In this document: piece by piece, positions 7,617-16,085 of the stretch | How positions within the stretch are numbered: position 1 is the stretch's first letter | How the letters are laid out: the number at the start of each line of letters is the position of its first letter | Origin: Streptosporangium sp040640155 | GTDB taxonomy: Bacteria > Actinomycetota > Actinomycetes > Streptosporangiales > Streptosporangiaceae | Length of the DNA stretch: 64,000 nt | Direction of reading: 5' to 3' | Assembly: GCF_040640155.1 (NCBI RefSeq) | Contig: NZ_JBFABE010000026.1 | Coordinates: 1 to 64,000, forward strand | Made by a program: the position numbers and the translations under genes | Notes under the pieces: model-generated | Database searches by the model: none | The model's input: only the letters and a program-made list of their open reading frames with translations | What the model was told of the DNA's origin: nothing

Positions 7617-8882
7617 TCAGTTCGGGGTCAGCCTGCGGTAGGCGCTGCCGTGCCACTCGACCATCAGCACGGTGGCGTCGTCCTGGAGCCGGCCGTCGTG
7701 GTACCTCAGCACGTGGTGGATCAGGCGGCGCAGGGTCTCGGAGACCGGCAGGCCGTCGGAGTGGTGACGGACGATGAAGTCGACGAAGCGCTGCAGCCCG
7801 AACTCCTGACCCGTGCGGTTGCGCGCCTCGGTGATGCCGTCGGTGTAGAACAGCACCCGATCGCCGGGTTGGAGCTGCTCGCGGCAGAGCGTGACGGGAA
7901 GACCGAAGTCCAGCCCCATGGGGTGGGCGGGCGGGCACCCCAGGGTGGTGATCGCCCGGCCTCCCCGGATCACCACCGGCGGGTAGTGGCCGCGGTTGAT
8001 CCAGGTCAGCATCCCGGTGGGGACGTGCAGCTCGGCCAGGACGGCGGTGACGAAACGGGTGGCCCGCCCGAACTCGGCGATCAGCACCTTCTCGATCGTC
8101 TCGCTGTTGGCGGCCAGGTCCATCCCCTGGCGCCGGTTGTTGCGGCAGGCGGCCAGGGCCAGGCTGGCGGTCAGCCCCGCCGAGACGTCGTGACCCATCG
8201 CGTCGAAGATGCCCAGGTGCACGAGGTCGCCGCCGACGGCGTAGTCGAAGGCGTCCCCGCCGACCTCGTAGGCCGGTTCCAGCGCGGCGCTGATCACCAC
8301 CTCGGTGTTGGCGAAGGTCAGCGGCGGCGTCAGCTTCCACTGCATCTCCGCGGCCACGTGCATGCGCCGGGTGCGTACCAGGCGGGCGTAGGAGTCGCTG
8401 TGGGCGCGCTTGCTGGCCACGATGAGCGCCACCGCCGCCGCCAGCGCGCGCATCGTCTCCTGGCCCTCCTCGCCGATGTCGGCCGGGGCCTCGACGCGCA
8501 GCACGCCCAGACGTTCGGTGCCGTCCAGCAGCGGCATCCACCAGTGGCCCTGCCCGGCCTCGTCGTCCCCGCCGGCGCGGTGGAAGAGCACCCGCGACTC
8601 CTGGAAGCCCCGCCCGGCCAGCGTCGCGTCGATGCGCAGCTCGGCGGCGTGCCCGTCCGTCTCGCCGCCGGCGTCCTTGCCGTGGCCGGTGAGCAGCCGG
8701 AGCACCTCCTGCTGCAGGTCGGCCAGGTAGATCAGCACCTCGCCCAGGCCGGCGTGCGCGGCGTACTCGGTGACCAGCGGGGGCACCTCCTCCAGCGCGC
8801 ACAGATGGCTGGCCTTGAGCAGCCCGGTCAGCATCCGGGCCGTGCCGCGCCGGACGCCCACCTCGTCGTCTCCGCCGTCCAT
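7617..8882 (-). CDS. SpoIIE/PP2C-type serine phosphatase with N-terminal sensory region
   Basis: A 421-residue protein. The C-terminal half is a PP2C/SpoIIE phosphatase: VGGDAFDYAV, FDAMGHDVSAG, YTDGITEARN and DDATVLMVEW carry the metal-binding Asp and Gly residues. The N-terminal ~200 residues look GAF-like. Such phosphatases usually dephosphorylate STAS anti-anti-sigma factors; a STAS gene lies about 4 kb away, but pairing is only inferred. A close paralogue with the same architecture lies at 49438-50787. The ATG at 8882 (MDGGDDE) is preferred to a start 43 residues earlier. Confidence 0.9.
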   Translation of the reverse strand: MDGGDDEVGVRRGTARMLTGLLKASHLCALEEVPPLVTEYAAHAGLGEVLIYLADLQQEVLRLLTGHGKDAGGETDGHAAELRIDATLAGRGFQESRVLFHRAGGDDEAGQGHWWMPLLDGTERLGVLRVEAPADIGEEGQETMRALAAAVALIVASKRAHSDSYARLVRTRRMHVAAEMQWKLTPPLTFANTEVVISAALEPAYEVGGDAFDYAVGGDLVHLGIFDAMGHDVSAGLTASLALAACRNNRRQGMDLAANSETIEKVLIAEFGRATRFVTAVLAELHVPTGMLTWINRGHYPPVVIRGGRAITTLGCPPAHPMGLDFGLPVTLCREQLQPGDRVLFYTDGITEARNRTGQEFGLQRFVDFIVRHHSDGLPVSETLRRLIHHVLRYHDGRLQDDATVLMVEWHGSAYRRLTPN

Positions 8883-9071
8883 CCCTGACCACCCCTGTGC
8901 TCTTCTGACCCCGCACACCTGGAACGAGTATGCGGCAGCGGGCGCATCGCTCCGGCACGTTCCGGGGAACCACCGGTCCCGATCGTCTCGCGGGCCGTCC
9001 CCCGCGTCCACCGGGCCGGGCCGGTGGACGCGGGGGACGCGTAGGCGCCGGGCGTGGACCGGTCCCCGAGC

Positions 9072-9113
9072 CGGTCGCGCCGGGCCCCGAGGCGGTCGCG
9101 CCGGGCCCCGAGG
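9072..9113. repeat. 21-bp tandem repeat, two perfect copies
   Basis: Two exact 21-bp units at 9072-9092 and 9093-9113, starting CGGTCGCGCCGGG, with a degenerate partial copy before them. They end five bases before the SDR stop codon. Probably replication slippage. Confidence 0.85.
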
Positions 9114-9117
9114 CGGA

Positions 9118-9936
9118 TCAGCCCTCGCGCCACTCGCCCGACTTCAGGGCGCCGCCCGCCTGCGGGCCCATGAGGCCCAGGCCGCCGTCGACGAACAGCG
9201 AGGCGCCGGTGACGTACGACGAGGAGGGGCCGGCGAGGAAGGCGACGGCGGCGGCGACCTCGCGGGCGTCACCGGGCCGGTCGATCGGGTACCCGGGCCG
9301 GCTGCCGGGCTTCGGCAGCTCGTCCTCCTGGCCGGTCATCGGGGTGGCGATCTCCCCCGGGGCGACGTTGTTCACCGTGATCCCGTGCGGGGCCAGCTCC
9401 ATCGCGAGCACCCGGGTCAGCATGCGCAGGCCGCCCTTGGCCGCGCAGTACGGCCCCGAGCCGACCCTCGGATGCTCCTCGTGGACGCTGGTGACGTTGA
9501 CGATGCGGCCCCCGCGGCCGGCGTCGACCATGCGGCGGGCGGCCCGCTGGGCGCACGTGAACGCCCCGTCGAGGTCCACCGCGATCACCGACCGCCACTC
9601 CTCGAAGTCCATCTCCAGCAGCGGCGTGCTGCTGCCGGTCCCGGCGTTGTTCACCAGGACGCCGAGGCCGCCCAGTTCCTCGGCCAGCTCGTCCACGGCG
9701 GAGGCGGCCTCCTGCGGCCGCGTCAGGTCCTGCCGTCGCACGGCCGCCTTCCGGCCCAGGTCACGGACCAGCCTGGCGGTGTCCTCGGCCCCCTCCTGGT
9801 CGGAGTGGAAGGTGATGCCGACGTCGAAGCCCTCTTCGGCCAGCGCCACCGCGCTCGCCTTGCCGATGCCGGAGTCCGCTCCGGTGACGATCGCGACCCG
9901 GTCGTAGTCGGCCGGGGATATGGGTGCTCTGCTCAT
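9118..9936 (-). CDS. SDR-family NAD(P)-dependent oxidoreductase
   Basis: A 272-residue classical short-chain dehydrogenase/reductase. The cofactor motif TGxxxGIG is TGADSGIGKA, NNAG is present (VNNAGTGSS), and the active site consists of the Ser of NVTSVHEEH with YCAAK. The C-terminus has the usual TGASLFVDGGLGL. The overall pattern resembles 3-oxoacyl-ACP reductase/glucose dehydrogenase-like members. The substrate is unknown and there are no co-transcribed enzymes. Confidence 0.92.
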   Translation of the reverse strand: MSRAPISPADYDRVAIVTGADSGIGKASAVALAEEGFDVGITFHSDQEGAEDTARLVRDLGRKAAVRRQDLTRPQEAASAVDELAEELGGLGVLVNNAGTGSSTPLLEMDFEEWRSVIAVDLDGAFTCAQRAARRMVDAGRGGRIVNVTSVHEEHPRVGSGPYCAAKGGLRMLTRVLAMELAPHGITVNNVAPGEIATPMTGQEDELPKPGSRPGYPIDRPGDAREVAAAVAFLAGPSSSYVTGASLFVDGGLGLMGPQAGGALKSGEWREG

Positions 9937-10102
9937 GATGACCCGCTCTTCTGGGAGTATCCGCCGTCCCGGCCGGGACGTCCCCGTACGGCGGGTCCCG
10001 GCCCGGACGATGTCCGAGAACGCGATGTCTCCCCGGCACGGAACCCCTTAAACGGTTCCGCGCCGTGACCGGACGGCCGGTTGACCGGGTGGTCCGCGCG
10101 TC

Positions 10103-10963
10103 CTACGGCAGGGCGGCGCCCAGGCGGCGCCACTGCTCGCGGGGGAAGGCCTCCGGGTCGTCCGTGAGCACCTGCAGGGCGACGTGGTCGGCACCGGCGG
10201 CACGGTGCTCCTCCACCCTGCGCCTGACCGCCTCCTCGTCCCCCCACGCGATCAGGGCGTCGAAGAGGCGGTCGCTGACCGACGTCAGGTCCTCGGGCGA
10301 GAATCCCAGGCGCAGCAGGCTGTTGGCGTAGTTCGGCAGGGAGAGGTAGCCCCGCAGCCAGCCGGTCCCGATCGCGCGCGCCTCGTCGGCGCCGGAGCAC
10401 AGGATCACCGTCTGCTCCGGTAGCACGAGCGGGCCGTCGCCCAGCGCCTCGCGGGCGATCCGGGTGTGCTCGGGGGTGACGAGGTAGGGGTGGACCCCGC
10501 GCGTCCTCTCCCCCGCCAGCCGGAGCATCTTCGGGCCGAGCGCGGCGAGGACCCTCCTGCCGGCGGGCACGGGCGGCTCCGCCGCGTCCAGGCCGTCGAG
10601 GAACGCCTCCATGGCCGCCATCGGCCGCCGGTACCGTCCGGCCTCGGCCTGGTCGACCAGCGGGGCGTGGCTCACCCCGATCCCCATCAGGAACCGGTCA
10701 CCGTGGGCGGCCGACAGCGACGCGTACGACGCCGCGGCGTCCGCCGGGGTGTGCATCCACAGGTTCAGGATGCCGGTCGCGACGACCGCCCGGCGGGTCG
10801 ACGCCAGCAGGTGCTCGACGGACTCGAACAGCGCTCCCCCGACGTCCGGGATCCACAGCGCGCCGAACCCCAGCTCCTCCAGCTCGGCCGCCGCTTCGGC
10901 GGACTCGGCCGGATCCCCGTAACGCAGCTGGGTACTCCACACGCCCACACCAGAGAGATTCAT
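10103..10963 (-). CDS. LLM-class F420-dependent oxidoreductase-like protein
   Basis: A 286-residue luciferase-like TIM-barrel protein. LEELGFGALWIPDVGGALFE and VATGILNLW near the N-terminus, then AAHGDRFLMGIGVSHAPLV, match the actinobacterial F420-dependent oxidoreductase group (TIGR03620-like). These enzymes use reduced F420 in hydride transfer; the substrate cannot be inferred. ATG 10963 follows GGAAGG. An upstream in-frame extension of 70 Arg-rich residues is probably not translated. Confidence 0.87.
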   Translation of the reverse strand: MNLSGVGVWSTQLRYGDPAESAEAAAELEELGFGALWIPDVGGALFESVEHLLASTRRAVVATGILNLWMHTPADAAASYASLSAAHGDRFLMGIGVSHAPLVDQAEAGRYRRPMAAMEAFLDGLDAAEPPVPAGRRVLAALGPKMLRLAGERTRGVHPYLVTPEHTRIAREALGDGPLVLPEQTVILCSGADEARAIGTGWLRGYLSLPNYANSLLRLGFSPEDLTSVSDRLFDALIAWGDEEAVRRRVEEHRAAGADHVALQVLTDDPEAFPREQWRRLGAALP

Positions 10964-11075
10964 CGCGACCTTCCGTTCCTCACGAATGCCGGATCGGTAC
11001 CGCGTCGCGTGGCGCCCGGCGAGGTGCCGCCGGCGGCGTCCCGTCCGACCGGCAGCGTACCCGTCCGAGCAGGTC

Positions 11076-12512
11076 CTACGCGGGTGACAGCGCCGGGTCT
11101 CCCGAGCGGGCCCCGGGCGGCGGGGTGTCGCCGTCGTCCCCGCCGCCGTCGCCCTCGCCCTTGCCACCGTCACCGTCGCCCTTGCCGCCGTCGCCCTTGC
11201 CGCCGTCGCCCTTGCCGCCGTCGCCGTCGTCCAGGAGGGTCGCCTCGTCGAACGGCGCCCGGCCGGTCAGCACCTCCTCCGCGCGCTCCCGGTCGAACTC
11301 GCCGGTCCAGGTGCCGACCAGCACGGTGGCGACCGCGTTGCCCGCGAAGTTGGTCAGCGCGCGTGCCTCGGACATGAAGCGGTCGATGCCGACGATCAGG
11401 CCGACCCCGTCCACCAGGTCGGGGCGGTGCGACTGCAGACCCCCGGCGAGGGTGGCCAGGCCCGCGCCGGTGACCCCGGCGGCGCCCTTGGAGGCGATCA
11501 TCATGAAGACCAGCAGGGAGAGCTGCTCTCCGAAGGAGAGCGGGGCGCCGGTGGCGCCGGCGATGAACAGCGTGGCCATCGTGAGGTAGATGGCGGTGCC
11601 GTCCAGGTTGAAGGAGTAGCCGGTCGGCACGGTGATGCCGACCACGGGCCTGCTGACGCCGAGGTGCTCCATCTTGGCGATCAGGCGGGGCAGCGCCGAC
11701 TCCGACGAGGAGGTGGACAGGATCAGCAGGAACTCCCTGCCGAGGTAGCGCAGCAGGGAGAACAGGCCGACCCGCGCCACCAGCCACAGCAGCGGGCCGA
11801 GCACCACGAACACGAAGAGCAGGCAGGTCAGGTAGAAGGCGAGCATGATGACGCCGAGGCTCTTGAGCGCGTCCACGCCGGTGGCGCCGACGACCGCGGC
11901 CATCGCGCCGAAGGCGCCCACCGGGGCGGCCCACATGATCATGGCGAGGATGCGGAAGACGAGCCGCTGGACGTGCGCGACGCCGTTCAGGATCGGCCCG
12001 CCGCGCTCGCCCATCGCCTGCAGGGCGAACCCGGTCAGCAGCGCGACCAGGAGGGTCTGCAGCACCTCGCCGGAGGTGAGCGCCGAGACCAGCGTGGTGG
12101 GGATGATCCCCAGCAGGAACGTCACCGTGTCGCTCTCGCCGCCCTTGGCCGCCTCGGCCCCGGCCGCCTCGCGCAGTTCGTCGGTGAGCTGGAGTCCCTG
12201 GCCGGGGTCGATCAGGTTGCCGACCAGCAGGCCGACGCCCAGCGCGACGGTCGACATGCCCAGGAAGTAGCCGAGCGCGAGCCCGCCGACCCGCCCGACC
12301 TTGGCGGCCCTGGTGACGGAGCCGACGCCGAGCACGATGGTGCAGAAGATGATCGGGCTGATCATCATCTTGATCAGGGCGACGAAGGCGGTGCCGATCG
12401 GCTTGAGCGCCTGGCCCAGCTCCGGGGCGATGAACCCCACCGCCACCCCGATCACCACGGCGACGATCACGGCGATGTAGAGATAGTGCGTTCGATCCCG
12501 GGCCACGCTCAT
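11076..12512 (-). CDS. Dicarboxylate/amino acid:cation symporter (DctA/GltP family)
   Basis: A 478-residue polytopic membrane protein importing C4-dicarboxylates or acidic amino acids with cations. Family landmarks are KMMISPIIFCTIVLGV, the serine-rich re-entrant loop STSSSESALPRLIAKME, and GYSFNLDGTAIYLTMA with the NxDGT substrate/cation motif. The last ~50 residues are a soluble Gly-Asp-Lys tail from 15-nt repeats (GDGGK units) at about 11131-11230, absent from standard DctA. It is single, with no adjacent two-component system. Confidence 0.92.
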   Translation of the reverse strand: MSVARDRTHYLYIAVIVAVVIGVAVGFIAPELGQALKPIGTAFVALIKMMISPIIFCTIVLGVGSVTRAAKVGRVGGLALGYFLGMSTVALGVGLLVGNLIDPGQGLQLTDELREAAGAEAAKGGESDTVTFLLGIIPTTLVSALTSGEVLQTLLVALLTGFALQAMGERGGPILNGVAHVQRLVFRILAMIMWAAPVGAFGAMAAVVGATGVDALKSLGVIMLAFYLTCLLFVFVVLGPLLWLVARVGLFSLLRYLGREFLLILSTSSSESALPRLIAKMEHLGVSRPVVGITVPTGYSFNLDGTAIYLTMATLFIAGATGAPLSFGEQLSLLVFMMIASKGAAGVTGAGLATLAGGLQSHRPDLVDGVGLIVGIDRFMSEARALTNFAGNAVATVLVGTWTGEFDRERAEEVLTGRAPFDEATLLDDGDGGKGDGGKGDGGKGDGDGGKGEGDGGGDDGDTPPPGARSGDPALSPA

Positions 12513-13072
12513 TCGTGCCTCCCGCTCTGGATGGGAATCCGGTCGAGCGATTATGAGCCGGGGCTGTGATCTGAGTCACTGTCGCGTACATCTCGTTCGT
12601 GGACTCGCGGCCCCTTCGCGGACCGGGGTGCGCCGCCGGGGACGGGCCGGGCGGACGACCGTACGACCGCCGCCGGGCGGAAGGGGGTTCCATGACCTGG
12701 GTGCCGGTCGCGAGGACGAGGAGATCACCACCGGGGCCGACCGGGTCTTCGTGGCGCGGGCGCCCGGCTCCCGCGCGGAGGGGGCGACCGGTCGGCGGGC
12801 CGGGCGGGCGCGGCGCGGTACCCGCTCGGACCTTCGCGTTCGCCGGGCCGGGCGAGGGGCCCCGCTACGCGTTCGCCGGGCCGGGCGAGGGGCCCCGCTA
12901 CGCGGACACCTGGCGGAGAGCGGAATCGTCCGCCGGACGCCCCGGTACGGTGGTGCCGGACGGCCCGGGTTGCTCCGAGGATCACTTGAGGCCGGTTATC
13001 CGGGGTACGGCGCCCCCGGAACTGGTAGGAAAAAGACAGCCCGCCCTGTCCCCGCGGGCGAAGGAGCCAAGC
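12513..13072. other. 560-nt intergenic region, no convincing gene
   Basis: It separates the divergent symporter and STAS genes. It holds the 33-bp tandem repeat described separately. Near the STAS start there is AAGGAG (13061-13066). Open frames cross it but are Arg/Pro/Gly-rich and interrupted by the repeat. Confidence 0.7.
12836..12901. repeat. 33-bp tandem repeat, two perfect copies
   Basis: Units 12836-12868 and 12869-12901 are identical and begin GCGTTCGCCGGGCC. The 33-bp period keeps all reading frames open, which explains the long spurious ORFs here. Confidence 0.9.
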
Positions 13073-13555
13073 ATGACCTTTTTCGCGATCTCATCGAGCC
13101 TGCTCGGGACGGCGCTGGTCGTCCGGGTGCTCGGGGAGCTCGACTACCGGCACGCCCCCGCCTTCCGCGGAGAGATGGACAGGGCGTGGCAGGCCGGCAC
13201 GCCCACCATGGTCGTGGTCGACGTCGGCGAGATCACCTTCTGTGACTCCACCGGGGTCGCCCAGCTCATCCAGGTGCTCCGGCGAAGCCGCTCCCAGGGC
13301 TTCGGCCTGGCCCTGGTCGGCCTGCACGGAGTCCTGGAGCGGATTCTCACCATCACCGGGCTGCGCTCGTCCTTCGGGGTGTTCGCCACCGTGGAGGAGG
13401 CGGTGCGCTCCGGAGGATCAGCTTCCGCTCTGGTCGATCGGAACCCGGGGGGCGTCGATGATGACGTCCGAGAAGATGTCGACCATCAGGGCGATCACGC
13501 CGCCGACCGCGACGATTCCCGCGCCGATCCAGAAGAACGTCCAGTTGGGGCCTAG
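13073..13555 (+). CDS. STAS-domain anti-anti-sigma factor-like protein
   Basis: A 160-residue protein; residues 1-108 form a STAS domain. VVDVGEITFCDSTGVAQLIQ holds the phosphorylatable serine region (DSTG) of anti-sigma factor antagonists. ATG 13073 is preceded by AAGGAG. Residues ~110-160 are a highly charged Asp/Arg tail encoded entirely opposite a convergent membrane-protein gene (138-nt overlap). Such proteins switch sigma factors with anti-sigma kinases and SpoIIE phosphatases. No kinase is adjacent; two phosphatases are in the window. Confidence 0.87.
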   Translation: MTFFAISSSLLGTALVVRVLGELDYRHAPAFRGEMDRAWQAGTPTMVVVDVGEITFCDSTGVAQLIQVLRRSRSQGFGLALVGLHGVLERILTITGLRSSFGVFATVEEAVRSGGSASALVDRNPGGVDDDVREDVDHQGDHAADRDDSRADPEERPVGA

Positions 13556-13645
13556 GCAGAGCGCCACGCCCCCGACGGTGAACCCCAGCAGGATGACGAT
13601 CACCGCGAGCCAGGACTTGGGGCTTCCCCCGTGACTACCGGCCAT
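13418..13645 (-). CDS. Small two-helix membrane protein (HGxxPxxW type)
   Basis: A 75-residue protein. It begins MAGSHGGSPKSWLAVIVILL, recalling the actinobacterial HGxxPAAWT small membrane proteins (DUF6704-like; recalled, not checked). Two hydrophobic helices are at about residues 12-32 and 36-55. Its GGAAAGG ribosome site is close to the start. The gene is 22 nt downstream of the orphan OhrR-like gene on the same strand, suggesting an operon, and its 3' part overlaps the STAS gene tail-to-tail. Confidence 0.7.
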   Translation of the reverse strand: MAGSHGGSPKSWLAVIVILLGFTVGGVALCLGPNWTFFWIGAGIVAVGGVIALMVDIFSDVIIDAPRVPIDQSGS

Positions 13646-13667
13646 GAGCCTTTCCTCTCCACATGAG

Positions 13668-14105
13668 TCAGTGATGCGCGCCGCCGGCCGCGGCGATCAC
13701 CCGGGTCAGCGACCGGTGAAGCTCCTGTAGCTCCTCCAGGTCCATACCCAGGCGTTCGACGATCGCCGGCGGGATCCTCTCCGCCTCGTCCCGCAGCCCG
13801 CGGCCCTCCGGGGTGAGCGTGACGGCCAGGACACGCTGGTCCTGGCCGTCCCGCCGCCTCCGGACGTAGCCGACGGCCTCGAGACGCTTCAGCAGCGGGG
13901 ACAGCGTACCGGGGTCGAGGTGCAGTAGCTTGCTCAGCTCCTTGACGGAGAGCGGCGCCCGTTCCCAGAGGGCGAGCATGACCAGATACTGCGGGTGGGT
14001 CAGTCTCATCGGCTCCAGCAGGGGCCGGTAGAGACCGATGACGTCGCGTGAGGCGACGGCCAGGGCGAAACAGACCTGCCGCTCCAGGCTGAGGGCGTCG
14101 ATCAC
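13668..14105 (-). CDS. Second OhrR-like MarR regulator, orphan
   Basis: A 145-residue paralogue of the first OhrR. It keeps the N-terminal cysteine (C12 in RQVCFALA), HPQYLVMLALWERAPLSVKEL and DPGTLSPLLKRLEAVGYVRRR. GTG 14105 follows GGGAGG. No ohr gene is adjacent. Instead it is followed by a small membrane-protein gene and is divergent from another (14195-14377). It is therefore probably a thiol-based sensor controlling membrane peptides or a distant target. The family call is firm; the target is inference. Confidence 0.88.
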   Translation of the reverse strand: MIDALSLERQVCFALAVASRDVIGLYRPLLEPMRLTHPQYLVMLALWERAPLSVKELSKLLHLDPGTLSPLLKRLEAVGYVRRRRDGQDQRVLAVTLTPEGRGLRDEAERIPPAIVERLGMDLEELQELHRSLTRVIAAAGGAHH

Positions 14106-14194
14106 GTCCCTCCCTCACCTCCCATCCGAACATAGTAGGATATTTAACGCACAAACTATTATCGCCCCAAGCATCGGCGAGCAAAGGATCCCCC

Positions 14195-14377
14195 ATGTTT
14201 CACAGGAAGCCGATCGAGGAACGGATCGCCGAGCGCCAGGCCGGCCGTTCGGCTCTCAAGGAGGGCCGCCACTTCGAGCACGGCCCGGCGAAGTTCGTCT
14301 TCGTCTTCGTGATCGTCTTCGTGGTCGTCGGCCACCTGGCGGGCCTGCTGCTGCTGATGGCCCTCGGCCTGCACTGA
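14195..14377 (+). CDS. 60-residue single-pass membrane protein
   Basis: A basic/acidic N-terminus (MFHRKPIEERIAERQAGRSA) is followed by one strongly hydrophobic helix (FVFVFVIVFVVVGHLAGLLL). AAAGGA lies 8-12 nt upstream of ATG 14195. It is divergent from the OhrR-like regulator with a short AT-rich spacer, which suggests coregulation. Family not recognised. Confidence 0.65.
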   Translation: MFHRKPIEERIAERQAGRSALKEGRHFEHGPAKFVFVFVIVFVVVGHLAGLLLLMALGLH

Positions 14378-14499
14378 GGCCGGCGGCCGCCCTTCCTCTC
14401 AGAGCCGAAGCCGGGGGGCCGCGCCGGTGGTGTCCGGGTGAGAGAATGATGATCCTGTTGGTCGGGGTTGGACCGCCCGCCAGATCAGGAGGTCTGTAG

Positions 14500-14706
14500 A
14501 TGTCTGACGTCACACCGGAGCCCGAGAGCTCCGACGAGAGTTCCGACGAGGAGCTCAAGCGCAAGTTCCGCGAGGCCCTGGAGCGCAAGAAGCTCGCCCA
14601 GGCGGACGCGAGCTCCGGGGGCAAGGGGAAGAACTCCTCGAAGATCCACGGTGCTCACGGCCCGGCTGCGGCCAAGCGCTCCTTCCGCCGCAAGAGCGGC
14701 GGCTGA
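14500..14706 (+). CDS. DUF5302 family small protein
   Basis: A 68-residue charged protein: an acidic Ser/Glu head (PESSDESSDEELKRKFREAL), a middle helix, and a basic C-terminus (AAKRSFRRKSGG). This matches the conserved actinobacterial DUF5302 pattern. AGGAGG-like sequence precedes ATG 14500. Function unknown; probably cytosolic and intrinsically disordered. Confidence 0.85.
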   Translation: MSDVTPEPESSDESSDEELKRKFREALERKKLAQADASSGGKGKNSSKIHGAHGPAAAKRSFRRKSGG

Positions 14707-14929
14707 GCCGCCCTCAGGATCGGGGGCTCTCCCGGCAGGGAGTTTCCGGACCGGGGGTTTCCGGATCAGAGATCTTCAGGAACGGGGGCCTCACGGGGCC
14801 TTCGGGAACGGGGTTTCGCGGGCCGGGGGCGGGGTCTTCCGGCTCGTCTCGTGACCCGGGGCCCGGGACCGGGCACCCGCCCGGTCCCGGGCCCCGGCCG
14901 TCCCCCGGCAGGCTCTACCATTCTCCGGC

Positions 14930-16000
14930 GTGAGAGATCTCCGTCTGCTTCCCAAGGCCCACCTCCACGTCCATCTGGAGAGCACCGTCCGCCCGGAGAC
15001 CGTGCGTGAGCTGGGTGGCCCGCCGGAGCCGGAGGGCCCGTTCACGAGTTTCCGCGAGTTCGCCGACCAGCGGACCAGGGTGCGCGAGCTGCTGCGCACG
15101 CCCGAGCACTTCCGCAGGATCGCGGTGGAGTTCTGCGAGGACGAGGCCGCCCAGGGCACCCGCTACGCCGAGGTGGCCTTCACGGCCGCCTCGCACGGGG
15201 AGCGGGTCGGGCGGCTGGAGATGCCGCTGGAGGCGGTGCTCGACGGGCTGGCCGAGGGCGAGGCCAGGTTCGGCGTCCGGAGCAGGGTGCTGCTCGACCA
15301 CTCCAGGCGCCGGCCGGTGGAGCGGCTGCGGCGGACCTACGAGCTGGCCGTCCGCCACGACGAGGTGATCGGCCTGGGGCTCGCGGGCGATGAGAGCCAC
15401 CCGCTGGCGCCGTTCACCGGGGTGTTCGACGCGGCCAGGGAGGCCGGCCTGCATCTGGTGCACCACGCCGGGGAGACGGCCGGCGCGGACAGCGTCCGCG
15501 AGGCACTGGACCTCGGGCACGCCGAGCGGATCGGGCACGGCATCCGGGTGCTCGACGACGACGCGCTGGTGGCCCGGGTGCGCGAGAGCGGCATCCCGCT
15601 GGAGGTCTGCCCCACCTCCAACGTCCTGCTCGGCCTCGTCCCCTCGCTGGCCGACCATCCGCTGCCCCGGCTGCGCGCGGCCGGGCTGAGGGTCACGGTC
15701 AACACCGACGGCGAGACGGCGCTGGCCGACGAGTACGCGCGGCTGCGCGAGGTCTTCGGGTACGGCGACGACGTCCTGGCCGAGCTGGCCCGCGCCTCGA
15801 TCGAGGCGTCGTTCGCCCCCCGGGACCTCGCCTCGGCGCTTCTGGCCGAGGTCGACGCCTGGTCGGCCACGGCCCCGCCGGAGAGCACGTCACAGGGCAC
15901 GTCACAGGGCGGGCCGGAGGGCACGTCGGGCGGCGCGTCCGGGAACGCGTCGAGGAACGGCGCGGGGAACGCGTCCGGGAACGGGTCCGGAAGCCGATAG
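14930..16000 (+). CDS. Adenosine deaminase-family protein
   Basis: A 356-residue metal-dependent deaminase. Zinc ligands H13 and H15 are in KAHLHVHLEST, HHAGE and ERIGHGIRVL supply the catalytic and structural residues, and the zinc Asp is in VNTDGETAL. Standard ADAs have NTDN or SDDP at the last motif; here it is NTDG, so specificity may differ from adenosine. The final ~40 residues are a Ser/Gly/Asn/Thr-rich tail from short repeats that continue past the stop codon. GTG 14930 starts a compact N-terminus. Confidence 0.87.
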   Translation: MRDLRLLPKAHLHVHLESTVRPETVRELGGPPEPEGPFTSFREFADQRTRVRELLRTPEHFRRIAVEFCEDEAAQGTRYAEVAFTAASHGERVGRLEMPLEAVLDGLAEGEARFGVRSRVLLDHSRRRPVERLRRTYELAVRHDEVIGLGLAGDESHPLAPFTGVFDAAREAGLHLVHHAGETAGADSVREALDLGHAERIGHGIRVLDDDALVARVRESGIPLEVCPTSNVLLGLVPSLADHPLPRLRAAGLRVTVNTDGETALADEYARLREVFGYGDDVLAELARASIEASFAPRDLASALLAEVDAWSATAPPESTSQGTSQGGPEGTSGGASGNASRNGAGNASGNGSGSR

Positions 16001-16085
16001 GGAACCGGTGCGACAGCCGGTAGGGAACCGGCCCGAGGACCGGTCCGGGAGCGGGTCCCGGAACACGCCCGTGTAGGCTGTCGGC

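Noticed and set aside
12599..13072. 158-codon N-terminal extension of the STAS protein
   Set aside because: It runs through a perfect 33-bp repeat and random-looking sequence, while ATG 13073 has AAGGAG and starts a normal STAS domain.
14132..14159. ATAGT/ACTAT inverted pair between OhrR-like and microprotein genes
   Set aside because: Only 5-bp arms in an AT-rich spacer; too weak to claim as an operator.
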